DNA of 64,000 nt from Roseiarcus sp963764955 (GCA_963764955.1 CAVXVE010000004.1:124001-188000), one strand, 5' to 3'. Counted from the first letter of the stretch, positions 19,040 to 27,624 are shown. Translations and numbers: made by a program. The notes: generated by a model not told the origin, from the sequence alone.

Positions 19040-20578
19040 ATGGTCGCGCGCGTTTCGACGGTGGCTTTCGAGGGCGTGGAGGCCCGGCCGGTCGACGTCC
19101 AGGTGCAGATCGCCTCGGGTACGGTCGCCTTCACCATCGTCGGACTCGGCGACAAGGCGGTCGCCGAGTCGCGCGAGCGGGTGCGCTCGGCGCTGATCGC
19201 TTCCGGCCTCGCGCTGCCCGCCAAGCGCATCACCGTCAACCTCGCTCCGGCCGACATGCCGAAGGAGGGCAGCCACTACGATCTGCCGATCGCGCTGGCG
19301 GTGATGGCGGCGATCGGCGCCATTCCGGGGGATGCGCTCGACGGCTTTGCCGTGATCGGGGAGCTTGCGCTCGACGGGACGATCAGCGCGGTCGCGGGCG
19401 TGCTGCCGGCGGCGATCGCCGCCAACGCCGCCGGCAAGGGCCTGATCTGCCCCGGCCCTTGCGGCCCGGAGGCCGCATGGGCGTCGGCCGATCTCGAGAT
19501 CCTCGCGCCCCGCTCGCTGATCCAGCTCGCCAACCACTTCAAGGGCTCGCAGGTTCTTTCCAGGCCCGAACCCGCCTTGCGCGTCTCCGCCGGGCCGCAG
19601 CCTGACCTGCGCGACATCAAGGGCCAGGAGAGCGCCAAGCGGGCGCTCGAGGTCGCTGCGGCGGGCGGCCACAACTTGCTGATGAGCGGCGCGCCCGGCG
19701 CGGGAAAATCGATGCTCGCCCAGCGCCTGCCCTCGATCCTGCCGCCGCTCACTCCGCGCGAGCTCCTCGAAGTGTCGATGATCCATTCGGTCGCGGGCGC
19801 GCTCGCCGGAGGGGCGCTCACCGACCGGCGTCCGTTCCGCAGCCCCCATCATTCGGCCTCCATGCCGGCGCTCGTCGGGGGCGGCGTCCACGCCAGGCCC
19901 GGCGAGATTTCGCTTGCTCACAACGGGGTCCTGTTCCTCGACGAATTGCCGGAGTTCCAGCCCCAGGTCCTGGACAGCCTGCGCCAGCCGATCGAGACCG
20001 GCGAAGTGGCGATCGCGCGCGCCAACCATCGCGTCGTCTATCCGGCGCGGTTTCAGTTGGTCGCGGCGATGAACCCGTGCCGCTGCGGCATGGCCAACGA
20101 GCCGGGGTACGCCTGCAAGCGGGCGCCGAACGACCGGTGCGTGGCGCAATATCTCGGCCGCCTGTCCGGCCCGCTGCTCGACCGTTTCGATCTGGTGGTC
20201 GACGTGCCGGCGATCTCGGCCGCGGACCTGATGACGCCGCCGGCCCAAGAGGGCTCCGCCGAAGCGGGGGCGCGGGTCGCGGCGGCGCGCAAGATCCAGC
20301 TCGCGCGCTACGCCGCGCTCGGGCTCGACGGCGTTGTGTGCAACGCTCGCGCTCCGGCGAGCCTCGTCGAGGAGATCGCCAACCCGGACGCGTCCGGGCT
20401 CACGCTGTTGCGCGACGCCGCCGAGCGGCTGCGCCTCTCGGCGCGCGGCTACCATCGGGTGCTCAAGCTTGCGCGCACGCTGGCTGACCTCGATGGCGGC
20501 GGTCCGACCGGTCGCGCGCATATCGCCGAGGCGCTTTCCTACCGCGGCGCGCCGGACCGCTCGGCCGCCGCGGCGTGA
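19040..20578 (+). CDS. comM: YifB / ComM family Mg-chelatase-like AAA+ ATPase
   Basis: A 512-residue protein starting at the ATG at 19040, where 'MVARVSTVAFEGVEARPVDV' matches the family N-terminus. An N-terminal Lon-like 'APADMPKEGSHYDLPIAL' domain is followed by the AAA+ core with Walker A 'GAPGAGKSM', 'RPFRSPHHSASMPAL', Walker B-like 'NGVLFLDELPEF' and the cysteine-rich 'AAMNPCRCGM'. The C-terminal magnesium-chelatase-like domain contains 'SARGYHRVLKLARTLADL'. ComM is a hexameric helicase that promotes branch migration during natural transformation. Cysteines in the 'CRCG' insert may bind zinc. The gene stands alone between leuA and a hybrid kinase. Confidence 0.93.
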   Translation: MVARVSTVAFEGVEARPVDVQVQIASGTVAFTIVGLGDKAVAESRERVRSALIASGLALPAKRITVNLAPADMPKEGSHYDLPIALAVMAAIGAIPGDALDGFAVIGELALDGTISAVAGVLPAAIAANAAGKGLICPGPCGPEAAWASADLEILAPRSLIQLANHFKGSQVLSRPEPALRVSAGPQPDLRDIKGQESAKRALEVAAAGGHNLLMSGAPGAGKSMLAQRLPSILPPLTPRELLEVSMIHSVAGALAGGALTDRRPFRSPHHSASMPALVGGGVHARPGEISLAHNGVLFLDELPEFQPQVLDSLRQPIETGEVAIARANHRVVYPARFQLVAAMNPCRCGMANEPGYACKRAPNDRCVAQYLGRLSGPLLDRFDLVVDVPAISAADLMTPPAQEGSAEAGARVAAARKIQLARYAALGLDGVVCNARAPASLVEEIANPDASGLTLLRDAAERLRLSARGYHRVLKLARTLADLDGGGPTGRAHIAEALSYRGAPDRSAAAA

Positions 20579-20698
20579 GCCTGAAATGGACGCGAACCCA
20601 TACAATTGCGCCGAATTCCGCAAGGGAATCACAAGCGCCGCCTGAAACCATGGACCGCACAGCGGATCGGCGCGGGGCCGGGCTGGGCGGGATTGCGA

Positions 20699-22471
20699 AT
20701 GGATCTGGGAGCCGGCTTGGCGGATTTCGGGGTTCATGCGCTCTGGGTTCAGGCCGGCGCGATGATCGCGTTGGCGCTTGCGCTCGCCGCGTCTGTCGCT
20801 CGCGCCCGGCGCCAGACCGAAGCGGGCGCGGCAAGGATCGCCGCGGAGAACGAAGCGCTGCGAGACGAGCTTTGGCGGCTCAAGGAGGCGACTGACGCGC
20901 GTGACCGGGCGGAGGCGGCGAGCGAGGCCAAGTCGCGCTTTCTGACCACGATGAGCCACGAGATCCGCACCCCGATCAGCGGCATTCTCGGCATGGCCGA
21001 CCTGTTGCGCGAGGCCTCGCTCGATCTGGAACACGCAAGCTACGTCGATGCGATTCGCAGCTCGGGGAGCGCGCTGATCGCGCTGATCGACGAAATCCTC
21101 GATCTGGCGAAGATTGAGGCCGGGCGTTTCGATCTGGTGGTCGAGACGGTCGATCTGCGTCGGCTCACCGAGGGCGTGGTCGAGCTGCTGGCGCCGCGCG
21201 CCCAGAGCAAGGGCATCGAGATCGCCTCCTCGTTCAGCGCCGCCGCGCCGCGCTTCGTTCGCGCAGACGGCATGCGCCTGCGCCAAGTCCTCACCAACCT
21301 CGCGGGCAACGCAGTCAAATTCACCGATCACGGAGGCGTCTGCGTGACGGTCGAGCGCGGCGAAGGGGGCGCGGCGCAATTCTCCGTGATCGACACCGGG
21401 CCGGGCGTGCCGGCGGACCGACGAGGGGCTATTTTCGACAGTTTCGAGCAGGGGGACGGCTCGCACGCGCGCCGCTTCGAGGGCGCGGGTCTCGGGCTTT
21501 CGATCTCGCGTGAGCTCGTCCGCCTGATGGATGGCGACCTGACGCTGGCCGACAACCCCGGTGGCGGATCCATCTTCTCCTTCGCGGTTCGGTTGCCTGA
21601 ATGCGCCGCGGTCGAGCCCGCCGCTCAGGAGACGAAGCGGCGCGCTCCCGAGGGGACGCGGGCGCTCATCATTGCCAATTCGCCCTTCGAGGCTCAGGCC
21701 ATCGAAGCGCAACTCGCGGAAGCAGGCGTCAGCGTCGAACGCGCCCGCGGCCTCGATTCCGGCCTCGAGGCGCTAAGCGGCCCGCAGAAGCCCGACGTCG
21801 TCATTGTCGATTGCGCGCTTGGTCCCGAGGCGACCAACCTGCTGGCTGAAGCCGCGCGCGAGGCCGGGGTCGGGCGCAGCCTCGTGCTGTTTTCGCCGTT
21901 CGAACGCCGGGCCTTTGGGCAGACCGCGCTTAAAGGCTTCGACGGCTGGCTGGTCAAGCCAGTCCGGGCGCGTTCGTTGTTCGAGCGGGTGACCGGGGAT
22001 TTTCCGCCGGCCGCCCCGGCGTCGCGCCCATCGCCGACCGCGTTTCGCCGCGCCCTCGTCGCCGAGGACAACGACATCAACGCCCTGATTAGCCAAAAAG
22101 CTTTGCGACGCCTGGGCTTCGAGGTTGTTCGCGCCAACAACGGGGAGGAGGCGCTGCGTCTCGCTTCGCCAATTGCGCCGCTCGAGTCGCGTCCATTCGA
22201 TATTGTCCTGATGGATCTCAAGATGCCGGGCCTCGACGGATATGAGGCCACCCGCCGCTTGCGGCGGCTCGAGGCCGCCTGCGGCTGGTCGCCGACGCCC
22301 ATTGTGGCGCTCACCGCCAACGCTTTCGACGAGCGACGAGGCTCTCCCTCGGCGGCCGGATTCGACGCGTTCCTCGTCAAGCCGGTCGAGTTCGGGGCGC
22401 TGGCGGCGACCGTGGAACGGGTTTGCGCGGCGGGGGCCGCGCCGTGGCGCGAGCGCCTGCGCGCGTCCTAG
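20699..22471 (+). CDS. Membrane-anchored hybrid histidine kinase with two receiver-like domains
   Basis: A protein of about 590 residues from the ATG at 20699. One membrane segment at about residues 14-35 is followed by a coiled coil, then the kinase core with His in 'FLTTMSHEIRTPISG'. ATPase motifs are 'VLTNLAGNAVKFTDHGG', 'DTGPGVP' and 'FEGAGLGLSISREL'. Then comes a degenerate receiver (about 330-440, with 'PDVVIVDCALG' at the phosphoacceptor place), and a canonical receiver with 'VAEDNDINALI' and Asp in 'FDIVLMDLKMPGLDGYEA'. The architecture is close to BarA/PleC-type hybrid kinases. No cognate transfer protein or regulator gene is adjacent. It is the last core gene before the island. Confidence 0.9.
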   Translation: MDLGAGLADFGVHALWVQAGAMIALALALAASVARARRQTEAGAARIAAENEALRDELWRLKEATDARDRAEAASEAKSRFLTTMSHEIRTPISGILGMADLLREASLDLEHASYVDAIRSSGSALIALIDEILDLAKIEAGRFDLVVETVDLRRLTEGVVELLAPRAQSKGIEIASSFSAAAPRFVRADGMRLRQVLTNLAGNAVKFTDHGGVCVTVERGEGGAAQFSVIDTGPGVPADRRGAIFDSFEQGDGSHARRFEGAGLGLSISRELVRLMDGDLTLADNPGGGSIFSFAVRLPECAAVEPAAQETKRRAPEGTRALIIANSPFEAQAIEAQLAEAGVSVERARGLDSGLEALSGPQKPDVVIVDCALGPEATNLLAEAAREAGVGRSLVLFSPFERRAFGQTALKGFDGWLVKPVRARSLFERVTGDFPPAAPASRPSPTAFRRALVAEDNDINALISQKALRRLGFEVVRANNGEEALRLASPIAPLESRPFDIVLMDLKMPGLDGYEATRRLRRLEAACGWSPTPIVALTANAFDERRGSPSAAGFDAFLVKPVEFGALAATVERVCAAGAAPWRERLRAS

Positions 22472-22537
22472 TCTAGGCTGTCGCGCCCCGGCCCCATGTC
22501 CTCGTCCGAGCCGCCGTCCCCTTACGCTGGGCCGAGC

Positions 22538-22567
22538 TTGTTTCCCTTGCCGCCGAATTCGGCTAAG
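22538..22567 (+). promoter_or_regulatory. Possible native promoter of tRNA-Arg, now upstream of the island integrase
   Basis: TTGTTT at 22538-22543 is followed after 18 bp by GCTAAG at 22562-22567, a weak sigma70-like pair about 30 bp before the 16-bp tRNA 5' end copy. If the tRNA gene originally followed here, this was its promoter. It now reads toward the integrase gene that begins at 22617. Matches are weak and no transcription start can be read from sequence. Confidence 0.25.
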
Positions 22568-22596
22568 AGGAGCGACCGGTTTTTCCACGCCGGCCG

Positions 22597-22612
22597 TGCG
22601 CCCGTAGCTCAG
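22597..22612 (+). repeat. Left attachment-site copy (attL) of the genomic island
   Basis: TGCGCCCGTAGCTCAG is identical to 31936-31951, which covers the base before and the first 15 bases of the intact tRNA-Arg gene. The match ends on both sides at 16 bp. It sits 4 bp before an integrase reading frame. The direct repeat therefore marks the probable recombination core, placed in the 5' end of the tRNA. Confidence 0.8.
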
Positions 22613-22616
22613 GGAA

Positions 22617-23385
22617 ATGGCGACAAGCTATCGACTGAGGATCGGTTTAAGAGAAATCGCGGCCATGCAGCCACATACGATTTTGTGGGATTTGGAAACG
22701 CGTGGGTTCTGCGCCAGACGACAGTTCTCAACTGTAATTACCTACAGCGTCTTTTTCCGCACGCGTGACGGACAACAGCATTTTTACAAAATTGGAAGGC
22801 ATGGGGTGTTCACGCCTATGCAAGCGCGCGACGAGGCCAAGGCGGTGCTGAGAAACGTGGCGGTAGGGAGAGACCCAGCAGCGGAATTAAAGGCGCTCAG
22901 GCATGGGCCTACGGTCGCGGAATTGTGCTCCGAATATGAGAAGCGCGCGAACGGTAAAAAGAGTTCAACGCTAAAGAGCGACGCCAGCCGGATCTCAACG
23001 CACATCAAGCCGAAGCTGGGAAAGCTAAAGGTCGTTTCGGTCACAAGCGAGAACGTGGAAACATTCATGCACTCGTTGTCGCCGGGAAGCGCGCGGCGAG
23101 TTACCGGCCTGCTAGGAGCCATCTTTAGCTTTGCGGTTAAGAAAGGGTGGCGCCCAGACAACCCTGTTTCTAAGGTCGAAAAGCCAAAAGACACGCGGAA
23201 GATGCGGCGCTTGTCAGAGGTGGAATATGCCCAGCTAGGGGCAGCACTGAATACCGCAAAAATAGCGCCCACAGCCGCATCGGTAATTAGGCTGTTAGCT
23301 CTGACGGGCTGGAGATCGTCAGAAGCCAAAAACCTCCTGTGGAGTGAGTTGGACCTGCCGCGCCAGATTGCGACCCTTGGGTTTG
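22617..23385 (+). pseudogene. Tyrosine-type phage integrase, 3'-truncated
   Basis: About 255 residues of a tyrosine recombinase. Seen in order: an N-terminal arm-binding region ('VFFRTRDGQQHFYKIGRHG'), a core-binding SAM-like domain ('VAELCSEYEKRAN', 'STHIKPKLGKLKV', 'VTGLLGAIFSFAVKKGWRP') and the start of the catalytic domain with the first active-site Arg in 'LALTGWRSSEAKNLLWSEL'. The frame then runs into unrelated sequence after 'RQIATLG' near 23385. The HxxR and nucleophilic Tyr are therefore missing and the enzyme cannot be active. Start could be the ATG at 22617 or 22665. It lies directly beside the left attachment copy. Confidence 0.88.
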
Positions 23386-23389
23386 TCAC

Positions 23390-23730
23390 CAACTTTCTTT
23401 ACGCCTCTAACTCCAGACGATGCAACTGAATTAAAATGTCTATTTCTGTTTTGTCCGTTCATATCAGCAAGCCTCAAATTCTCCCATTTCTCATTACTCC
23501 TATTACGGTCTTCATGATCGACAGTTAACTCTGGCCATTCACCTGTCAGATAAAGCCATGCTAAATGCGATGTGTAATACATAATATCATGAAATTTTAG
23601 CACTCTTCTCCCATTAGAATTGATACAACCGGCAGGTCTACTGAATAGCCTACCACCATGTGTAATTCTTTTAATCCACCAAAAATCTCCCGTTTCTGGA
23701 TCATATCTTAAATGCAGACTTGTGTTTGAT
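23390..23730 (-). pseudogene. HNH homing-endonuclease-like gene relic
   Basis: On the minus strand about 110 codons encode a typical phage HNH protein of the 'DYDPETG' type: 'LRYDPETGDFWWIKR', 'INSNGRRVLKFHDIMY', 'SHLAWLYLTGEWPE' and the HNH core 'TVDHEDRNRSNEKWENLRLA'. The C-terminal 'SSGVRGVKK' normally continues into a DNA-binding (AP2-like) segment but here runs into the antisense of the integrase. At the 5' side no ATG, GTG or TTG start precedes the conserved part. It is thus truncated at both ends. Its abutment with the broken integrase gives one shared breakpoint near 23385-23395. Confidence 0.7.
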
Positions 23731-24089
23731 GTTGCGTCGATATAATTAAGAAGAAAAATAAAAGGTATTTGTCAACGGGAATTGTTTGTGAATGTAGAAT
23801 TCTTGTGCGCTACATTAATTCACTTCCGCTAGATGACAGGAATAGATCACACTATAGCGTTTATATAAGTGGGGCGAATAGAATTAACTAACGACAATGG
23901 GAGCGCCACCTAATGCACGATATGTTCAACGGTGTGGCGCATCTCTAGCTGCAAAATTAGATATATTTGGAGGAGTTCAAGAGGATCATTTAGGTGGATA
24001 GTAGCATATTCGCGGCAAACGGCGCAACGCAAATATCAGAAGCTACCTCATACGCTAAAAACATATTATCATAAGAGTAAATAAAAGGA
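23731..24089. other. AT-rich stretch without recognisable gene
   Basis: About 360 bp of markedly AT-rich sequence between the HNH relic and a GC-rich coding relic. No frame with coding character is seen. The sharp change of composition at about 24090 marks a junction of different origins. Confidence 0.5.
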
Positions 24090-24357
24090 CGTGGTTTTGA
24101 AGCGGGGCTCGCCTGCCTTCTCGGAGGAACGGACGGGCCTGAAGACGAAAGCGAGACGGAAGAAGACGCCAGCTTCCGCCGGGCGCTGCTCCGTCCCCTG
24201 ATCGAGAAGAGCCTTGCTGCTCCGGCGCTGCGACGAGACGCGCTTCGACGCGCCATCGTGCGGTCATTGATCCGCGACGTCCTCGGTTCCCCAGAGCCCG
24301 AGACCGAGTCGGCGAAAACCCAGAAGGAGGGTCGAAAAGGTTCGAAGGGTTCAACTT
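24090..24357 (+). pseudogene. C-terminal relic of a charged protein related in style to the next gene
   Basis: An open frame ending in TAA at 24355-24357 encodes about 85 residues and has no start codon before the AT-rich junction. It contains an acidic patch 'EDESETEEDAS' followed by a basic leucine-rich helix pair ('FRRALLRPLIEKSL', 'ALRRDALRRAIVRSLIRDV') and a Lys/Gly/Ser tail. The acidic-then-basic design is like the modules of the gene 20 bp downstream, so it may be the end of a sister gene cut by the junction. No known family is recognised. Confidence 0.4.
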
Positions 24358-24377
24358 AAGACAAGTGAGAGGTTGCG

Positions 24378-24952
24378 ATGGCTACCAACGAACGTGAACA
24401 CGAACTTGAGGGCCTGTTGATCGGGCGCGGCCTGCTGCGCCGCCGCCGCATCCGTCGGCTTCTGCTTGCGCATCTGCTGCGCGAACGGCGCGCGGATGAA
24501 GACGAGATGACGAGAAGCGGCGAAGAGGACGGTGATGAGGAGCATCGTATCCTGAAGCTCTTGCTCGCGCGCGGGTTGCTGCGCCGACGCGCATCGTCGG
24601 CTTCTGCTTGCGCGCCTCCTGCGCGAACGGCGCCAGGACGACGACGAGGATGACGAGGATGACGAGGAAGGCGGCGACGAGGACGACCAGGACGATGACG
24701 GTGACGGTGACCGCAGGATCCTGCGTCTCCTGATCGCCAGTCGCGTGCTGCGCCGCCGCCGCTTCCGCCGTGCGCTGCTGGCTCGTCACGCGCGAGCGCG
24801 GGGAGGAGGATGATGAGAACGACGATGAGGAGGATGACGATGGCGACGGCGGAGAGCGCAAGTTGATGCGCCTGCTCGTGGGAGGTCGCATGATGCGTCG
24901 GCGGGGTGGCCGCCGCGCGTTGCTCGCCCGTCTGCTGCGGGAACGGGGGTAA
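24378..24952 (+). CDS. Unrecognised modular protein with four basic Leu/Arg helices separated by acidic Asp/Glu runs (frame interrupted)
   Basis: From the ATG at 24378, with a GAGAGG ribosome site upstream, one frame gives 'LEGLLIGRGLLRRRRIRR'. Allowing two shifts near 24590 and 24790 (each like two missing bases), the reading continues to TAA at 24952. The product would be about 190 residues with four modules of the form R-I-L-x-L-L-x-x-x-x-L-R-R-R-R-x-R-R-x-L-L-A-R-L-L-R-E-R, separated by 15-30 residue acidic linkers such as 'DDDEDDEDDEE'. The module agreement across the shifts is the evidence that one protein was encoded. The family is not recognised; strong charge alternation suggests self-assembly or nucleic-acid binding, which is inference. 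Confidence 0.5.
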
Positions 24953-24976
24953 GTCCAACCGCTAAAAATGGGGGGG

Positions 24977-25031
24977 CGGACACAGTGAAATGGACCGGAG
25001 GATTCCCGTCCGGCCCATTTCACTGTGTCCG
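24977..25031. repeat. Long inverted repeat, mobile-element-end-like
   Basis: CGGACACAGTGAAATGG at 24977-24993 is mirrored by CCATTTCACTGTGTCCG at 25015-25031, with further GGAC/GTCC pairing toward the centre. Arms of at least 17 bp with under 25 bp between them could fold as a hairpin, but no T-run follows. The shape resembles two transposon ends placed head to head, or a tiny MITE. Confidence 0.7.
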
Positions 25032-25106
25032 CTTGCAAGGGTAATGACTCGTAGATTGAAATGATGCGTGTCCGTACTAGAATATTTGTTCGGAAGAAAT
25101 ATAAAA

Positions 25107-25406
25107 ATGGAAACTAAGACGCTAAATCCAGATTGTGAAATTGAACAACTGTTTTTTCATATGAAATTTAACGGAGTAAAGCCAAATAGCAATCATGGTC
25201 GCATATTACTATGGCTAGAGAAAAAAGGACCAGGCGATTATTCAGTCACAGATATTGCCGAGGCAATAGGTCTTTCAGTTAGGCACAGGAGATTATCAAT
25301 CAACTTAGTTTGTTGCACCATAAACGCAACCAAATTGAAATTCAAATATAGTATCTTAGTCAGCGGTAAAACCAATATGGCCGTAGCTCATTTTGCACGA
25401 GCTTGA
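25107..25406 (+). CDS. Hypothetical protein with a possible winged-helix segment
   Basis: About 99 residues of low-GC coding sequence from the ATG at 25107; an upstream in-frame start at 25068 is possible. The segment 'HGRILLWLEKKGPGDYSVTDIAEAIGLSVRH' region looks like a helix-turn-helix of an ArsR/MarR-like winged helix, in which 'SVTDIAEAIGLS' would be the recognition pair. The C-terminus does not continue the fold and may be out of frame. It could be a small regulator of the island. Confidence 0.4.
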   Translation: METKTLNPDCEIEQLFFHMKFNGVKPNSNHGRILLWLEKKGPGDYSVTDIAEAIGLSVRHRRLSINLVCCTINATKLKFKYSILVSGKTNMAVAHFARA

Positions 25407-25418
25407 AAGAGACTAAAG

Positions 25419-25691
25419 CTAGAAAAATCGGGTGAGGTCAGTTTCAATACGCACCGAACGAGAGGCTTCCCACAACCTTTCGGCGAGGCGCTCAATCGCC
25501 GCGATGAGTTTGTCCAGCTTGTGATTTATCTGGCCGAGTTGCGCGGCTGAATACTCTGCCGCTCGCGCCCCTTGGCGGCTGGATGTATCCGGCGGCACAA
25601 TGAACCCATCTGATTGGGGTAGTTCGAATGGTATGAACTCTTCTGAAATCGCTTTTTGCCAGGAAGCCCAGATTTCTTTCCGGTCGGTCAT
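25419..25691 (-). CDS. Hypothetical protein with a C-terminal amphipathic helix
   Basis: About 90 residues from the ATG at 25691. The N-terminal half is Trp-rich ('KEIWASWQKAISEEF'); the C-terminal half 'AAQLGQINHKLDKLIAAIER' looks like a coiled coil. No family is recognised. It lies opposite and just after the 25107 gene. Confidence 0.4.
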   Translation of the reverse strand: MTDRKEIWASWQKAISEEFIPFELPQSDGFIVPPDTSSRQGARAAEYSAAQLGQINHKLDKLIAAIERLAERLWEASRSVRIETDLTRFF

Positions 25692-26007
25692 ACCATTCTT
25701 CCAATGTGAGACCGCAGTTATCACGTTCTTTATAGCCTGGACCGTTCCAGTCCAAAGTCCGACAAATTTATGGCAATGTCAACCGCTTTCACGCGGGGAA
25801 ATTGAATTTCTCAACTGGCGAGTTGCGTCGGGCCATGCGCGACTGTCGGCGATTCGGCCCCAACCAAGTGACAATTCCGTGCGCCACAGTGAGTGACGGT
25901 GGTGTTTGAGCCGCCCAGCAATGCGGCGGTGGAAAGTAGGTGAGAGGACCTCGAATGACCGCCCCACCGTGTTAGAGTAGGTTGAAACTCCACGGGCGCG
26001 ACGGGCA
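25692..26007. other. Intergenic region before the SIR2-like gene
   Basis: 316 bp with no convincing coding frame. It should contain the promoter of the SIR2-like gene that begins at 26008. No clear repeat or operator is seen. Confidence 0.4.
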
Positions 26008-27185
26008 ATGTTCTTTCCGAGAAAGACGGCGTTCATACTGGGCGCAGGGGCTAGCTGGCATTACGGATACCCCACCGGGGAAAGTTTAGTAAAAAAGGTA
26101 ATTGCGAAAGCCCTTTTCGCGCGCAAAAACATCCAGGCCGTATTGCAGAACGCAAGCGCCACAACAAACCTCCCAAAGTACGTGACGCGAAACTCTCCCG
26201 CGCCAAATTCGGGCGGCCTCAGCGGGATGAAAAATGATTGGAGACGAGCGCTTCAAGAATGCGACGATTTAATTGATAGGCTTACAACTGTTGATCCCAT
26301 CGTTATAGACTACTTCTTGGGGCAAAATCCCCGCTTGTCGGATATCGGCAAACTAATGATAGCGTGGGTAATATTGGAGTGCGAGGCAATCTATCGCAAA
26401 TACAAAATCAACGTCAATCGTCGCGAAAACCCCGATTACACTAAGTCTGCTGACAACTGGTATCGGTTTCTGGTCCACAAGCTGGTTACAGGATGCTCAG
26501 ACGAAAGTGACCTTTTGCGCAACGAGGTTTCATTCGTTACGTTTAACTATGATGTCTCTCTTGAGTATGAACTATATCGTTCACTCAAGGCGATTTCTCA
26601 ATTTTCTGAGGGGAATGTAATAGACAAGTTCTTTGAAGGTGACCGCTTTATTCATGTATATGGAAAAATACGCGAAGACTTCACTCAGGATATTCCAGAC
26701 ACAACGCTGGATCTTTTTGCTCACAGAATAATGGAAGGTACTCACTCTCCGCCAAATCTCTTAGATAGCCGAGAATTTAACACCTTGCTTGACGTTTCAT
26801 ATGAAGCGTCAAAAACAATCCGCACAATAGCGCCACATGAGAAGGTAGCCTCTGGAGAAATAACAAAGGCCAAGAAAGCAATTAAGGACGCAAAAGTCGT
26901 TTATATTCTCGGATATGATTTGACGAGAATAATAGTAGATTATTGAATTTGCATGATAGTCTGCACATTGGCAAAGTACAAGGGAAGACAATATTGTTTA
27001 CCAATTTTAGTGATCACAACGTTGTCAACAAGAAGGCTTCAAGAGTGATTACTGGCTCGCCCAGAACGATGCTGGCAGGGGCACCAGAAATAACCACAAC
27101 AGAGATTGGGTCACATTGTGAGAAGAGCAGACGGACAGTGTATGACGCGCTGGCATTCGACTTTGATTCCCCAGAAGAGGACTAG
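26008..27185 (+). pseudogene. SIR2-like domain protein, probable NAD-consuming defence effector (one frameshift)
   Basis: About 392 residues after one correction. The N-terminus has the NAD-binding loop 'AFILGAGASWHYGYPTGESL' (Gly12 to Ser16); further on come 'VSFVTFNYDVSLEYELY' (Asn180-Tyr-Asp) and the catalytic-type histidine His216 in 'RFIHVYGK'. Near 26917 the frame breaks: 'VVYILGYD' ends in a stop 24 bases later, while the next frame reads 'FDENNSRLLNLHDSLH', so one missing base restores 'YILGYGFDENNSRLLNL', the usual end of the SIR2-like fold. SIR2-like domains in ThsA, DSR and similar systems deplete NAD on phage infection. No partner gene is recognised, so a stand-alone system or a lost partner is possible. 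Confidence 0.75.
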
Positions 27186-27192
27186 TCGCACA

Positions 27193-27546
27193 TTACCCAA
27201 CCTTCGTGAGATGCCTTTCCATAAGCTCTTCGACCGAGAATGGATGTTTGGCCTTTTGTGATCGGTGCATCCGGCCATCGTGATGCGGAGTCGTTTTGAA
27301 CTCGCAGATCGGGCAGGGCATGTCTCTCGGTTGGCGCTTTGCAGTGTGAGCGGCGCCCCTACGCGGCGCTCTTGCTGGTAGTGCTGCGGATGCTGTTGCG
27401 CCCTCAACCAGGCTGTAGTGGAACCCGAGTTCATTAAGTTCGGCCACGGCCTTTTCGGCGTTATCAAGGGCCTCTTTCTTAGCGCCATCTAGAAGCTGAG
27501 CGCGCTGCGCATCGAGGGCTTTCAATTTCTCTAGAACGGTTGTCAA
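27193..27546 (-). CDS. Small coiled-coil / zinc-finger-like protein
   Basis: 117 residues with GC close to the chromosome. Residues 1-40 form a coiled coil ('LEKLKALDAQRAQLLDGAKK'). A basic linker follows, then 'MPCPICEFKTTPHHDGRMHR', which places two Cys and paired His as in a small zinc-binding module. The N-terminal style recalls H-NS-like DNA-binding proteins. It converges with the SIR2-like gene. Role unknown. Confidence 0.5.
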   Translation of the reverse strand: MTTVLEKLKALDAQRAQLLDGAKKEALDNAEKAVAELNELGFHYSLVEGATASAALPARAPRRGAAHTAKRQPRDMPCPICEFKTTPHHDGRMHRSQKAKHPFSVEELMERHLTKVG

Positions 27547-27624
27547 TGATGGCTCCTACGAAAGTGATTCGGGTTGCGCCCTTTTCATAGATGATTCTTG
27601 GTTTTTGGGCTAGCGTCCACTTCA

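Noticed and set aside
18791..21712. Very long open frame on the minus strand opposite comM and the hybrid kinase
   Set aside because: It is antisense to two genes with clear family motifs and its translation is Arg/Ala/Gly-rich without any domain; a by-product of high-GC codon use.
22597..22612. Second tRNA-Arg gene at the left border
   Set aside because: Only the first 15 nt of the tRNA are present; the following bases do not fold and encode the integrase start.
24382..25038. Minus-strand open frame of 218 codons with Ser runs and a hydrophobic stretch
   Set aside because: The Ser runs and Val/Leu/Ile stretch are simply the antisense of Asp/Glu codon runs on the plus strand, where the repeating module pattern is protein-like.
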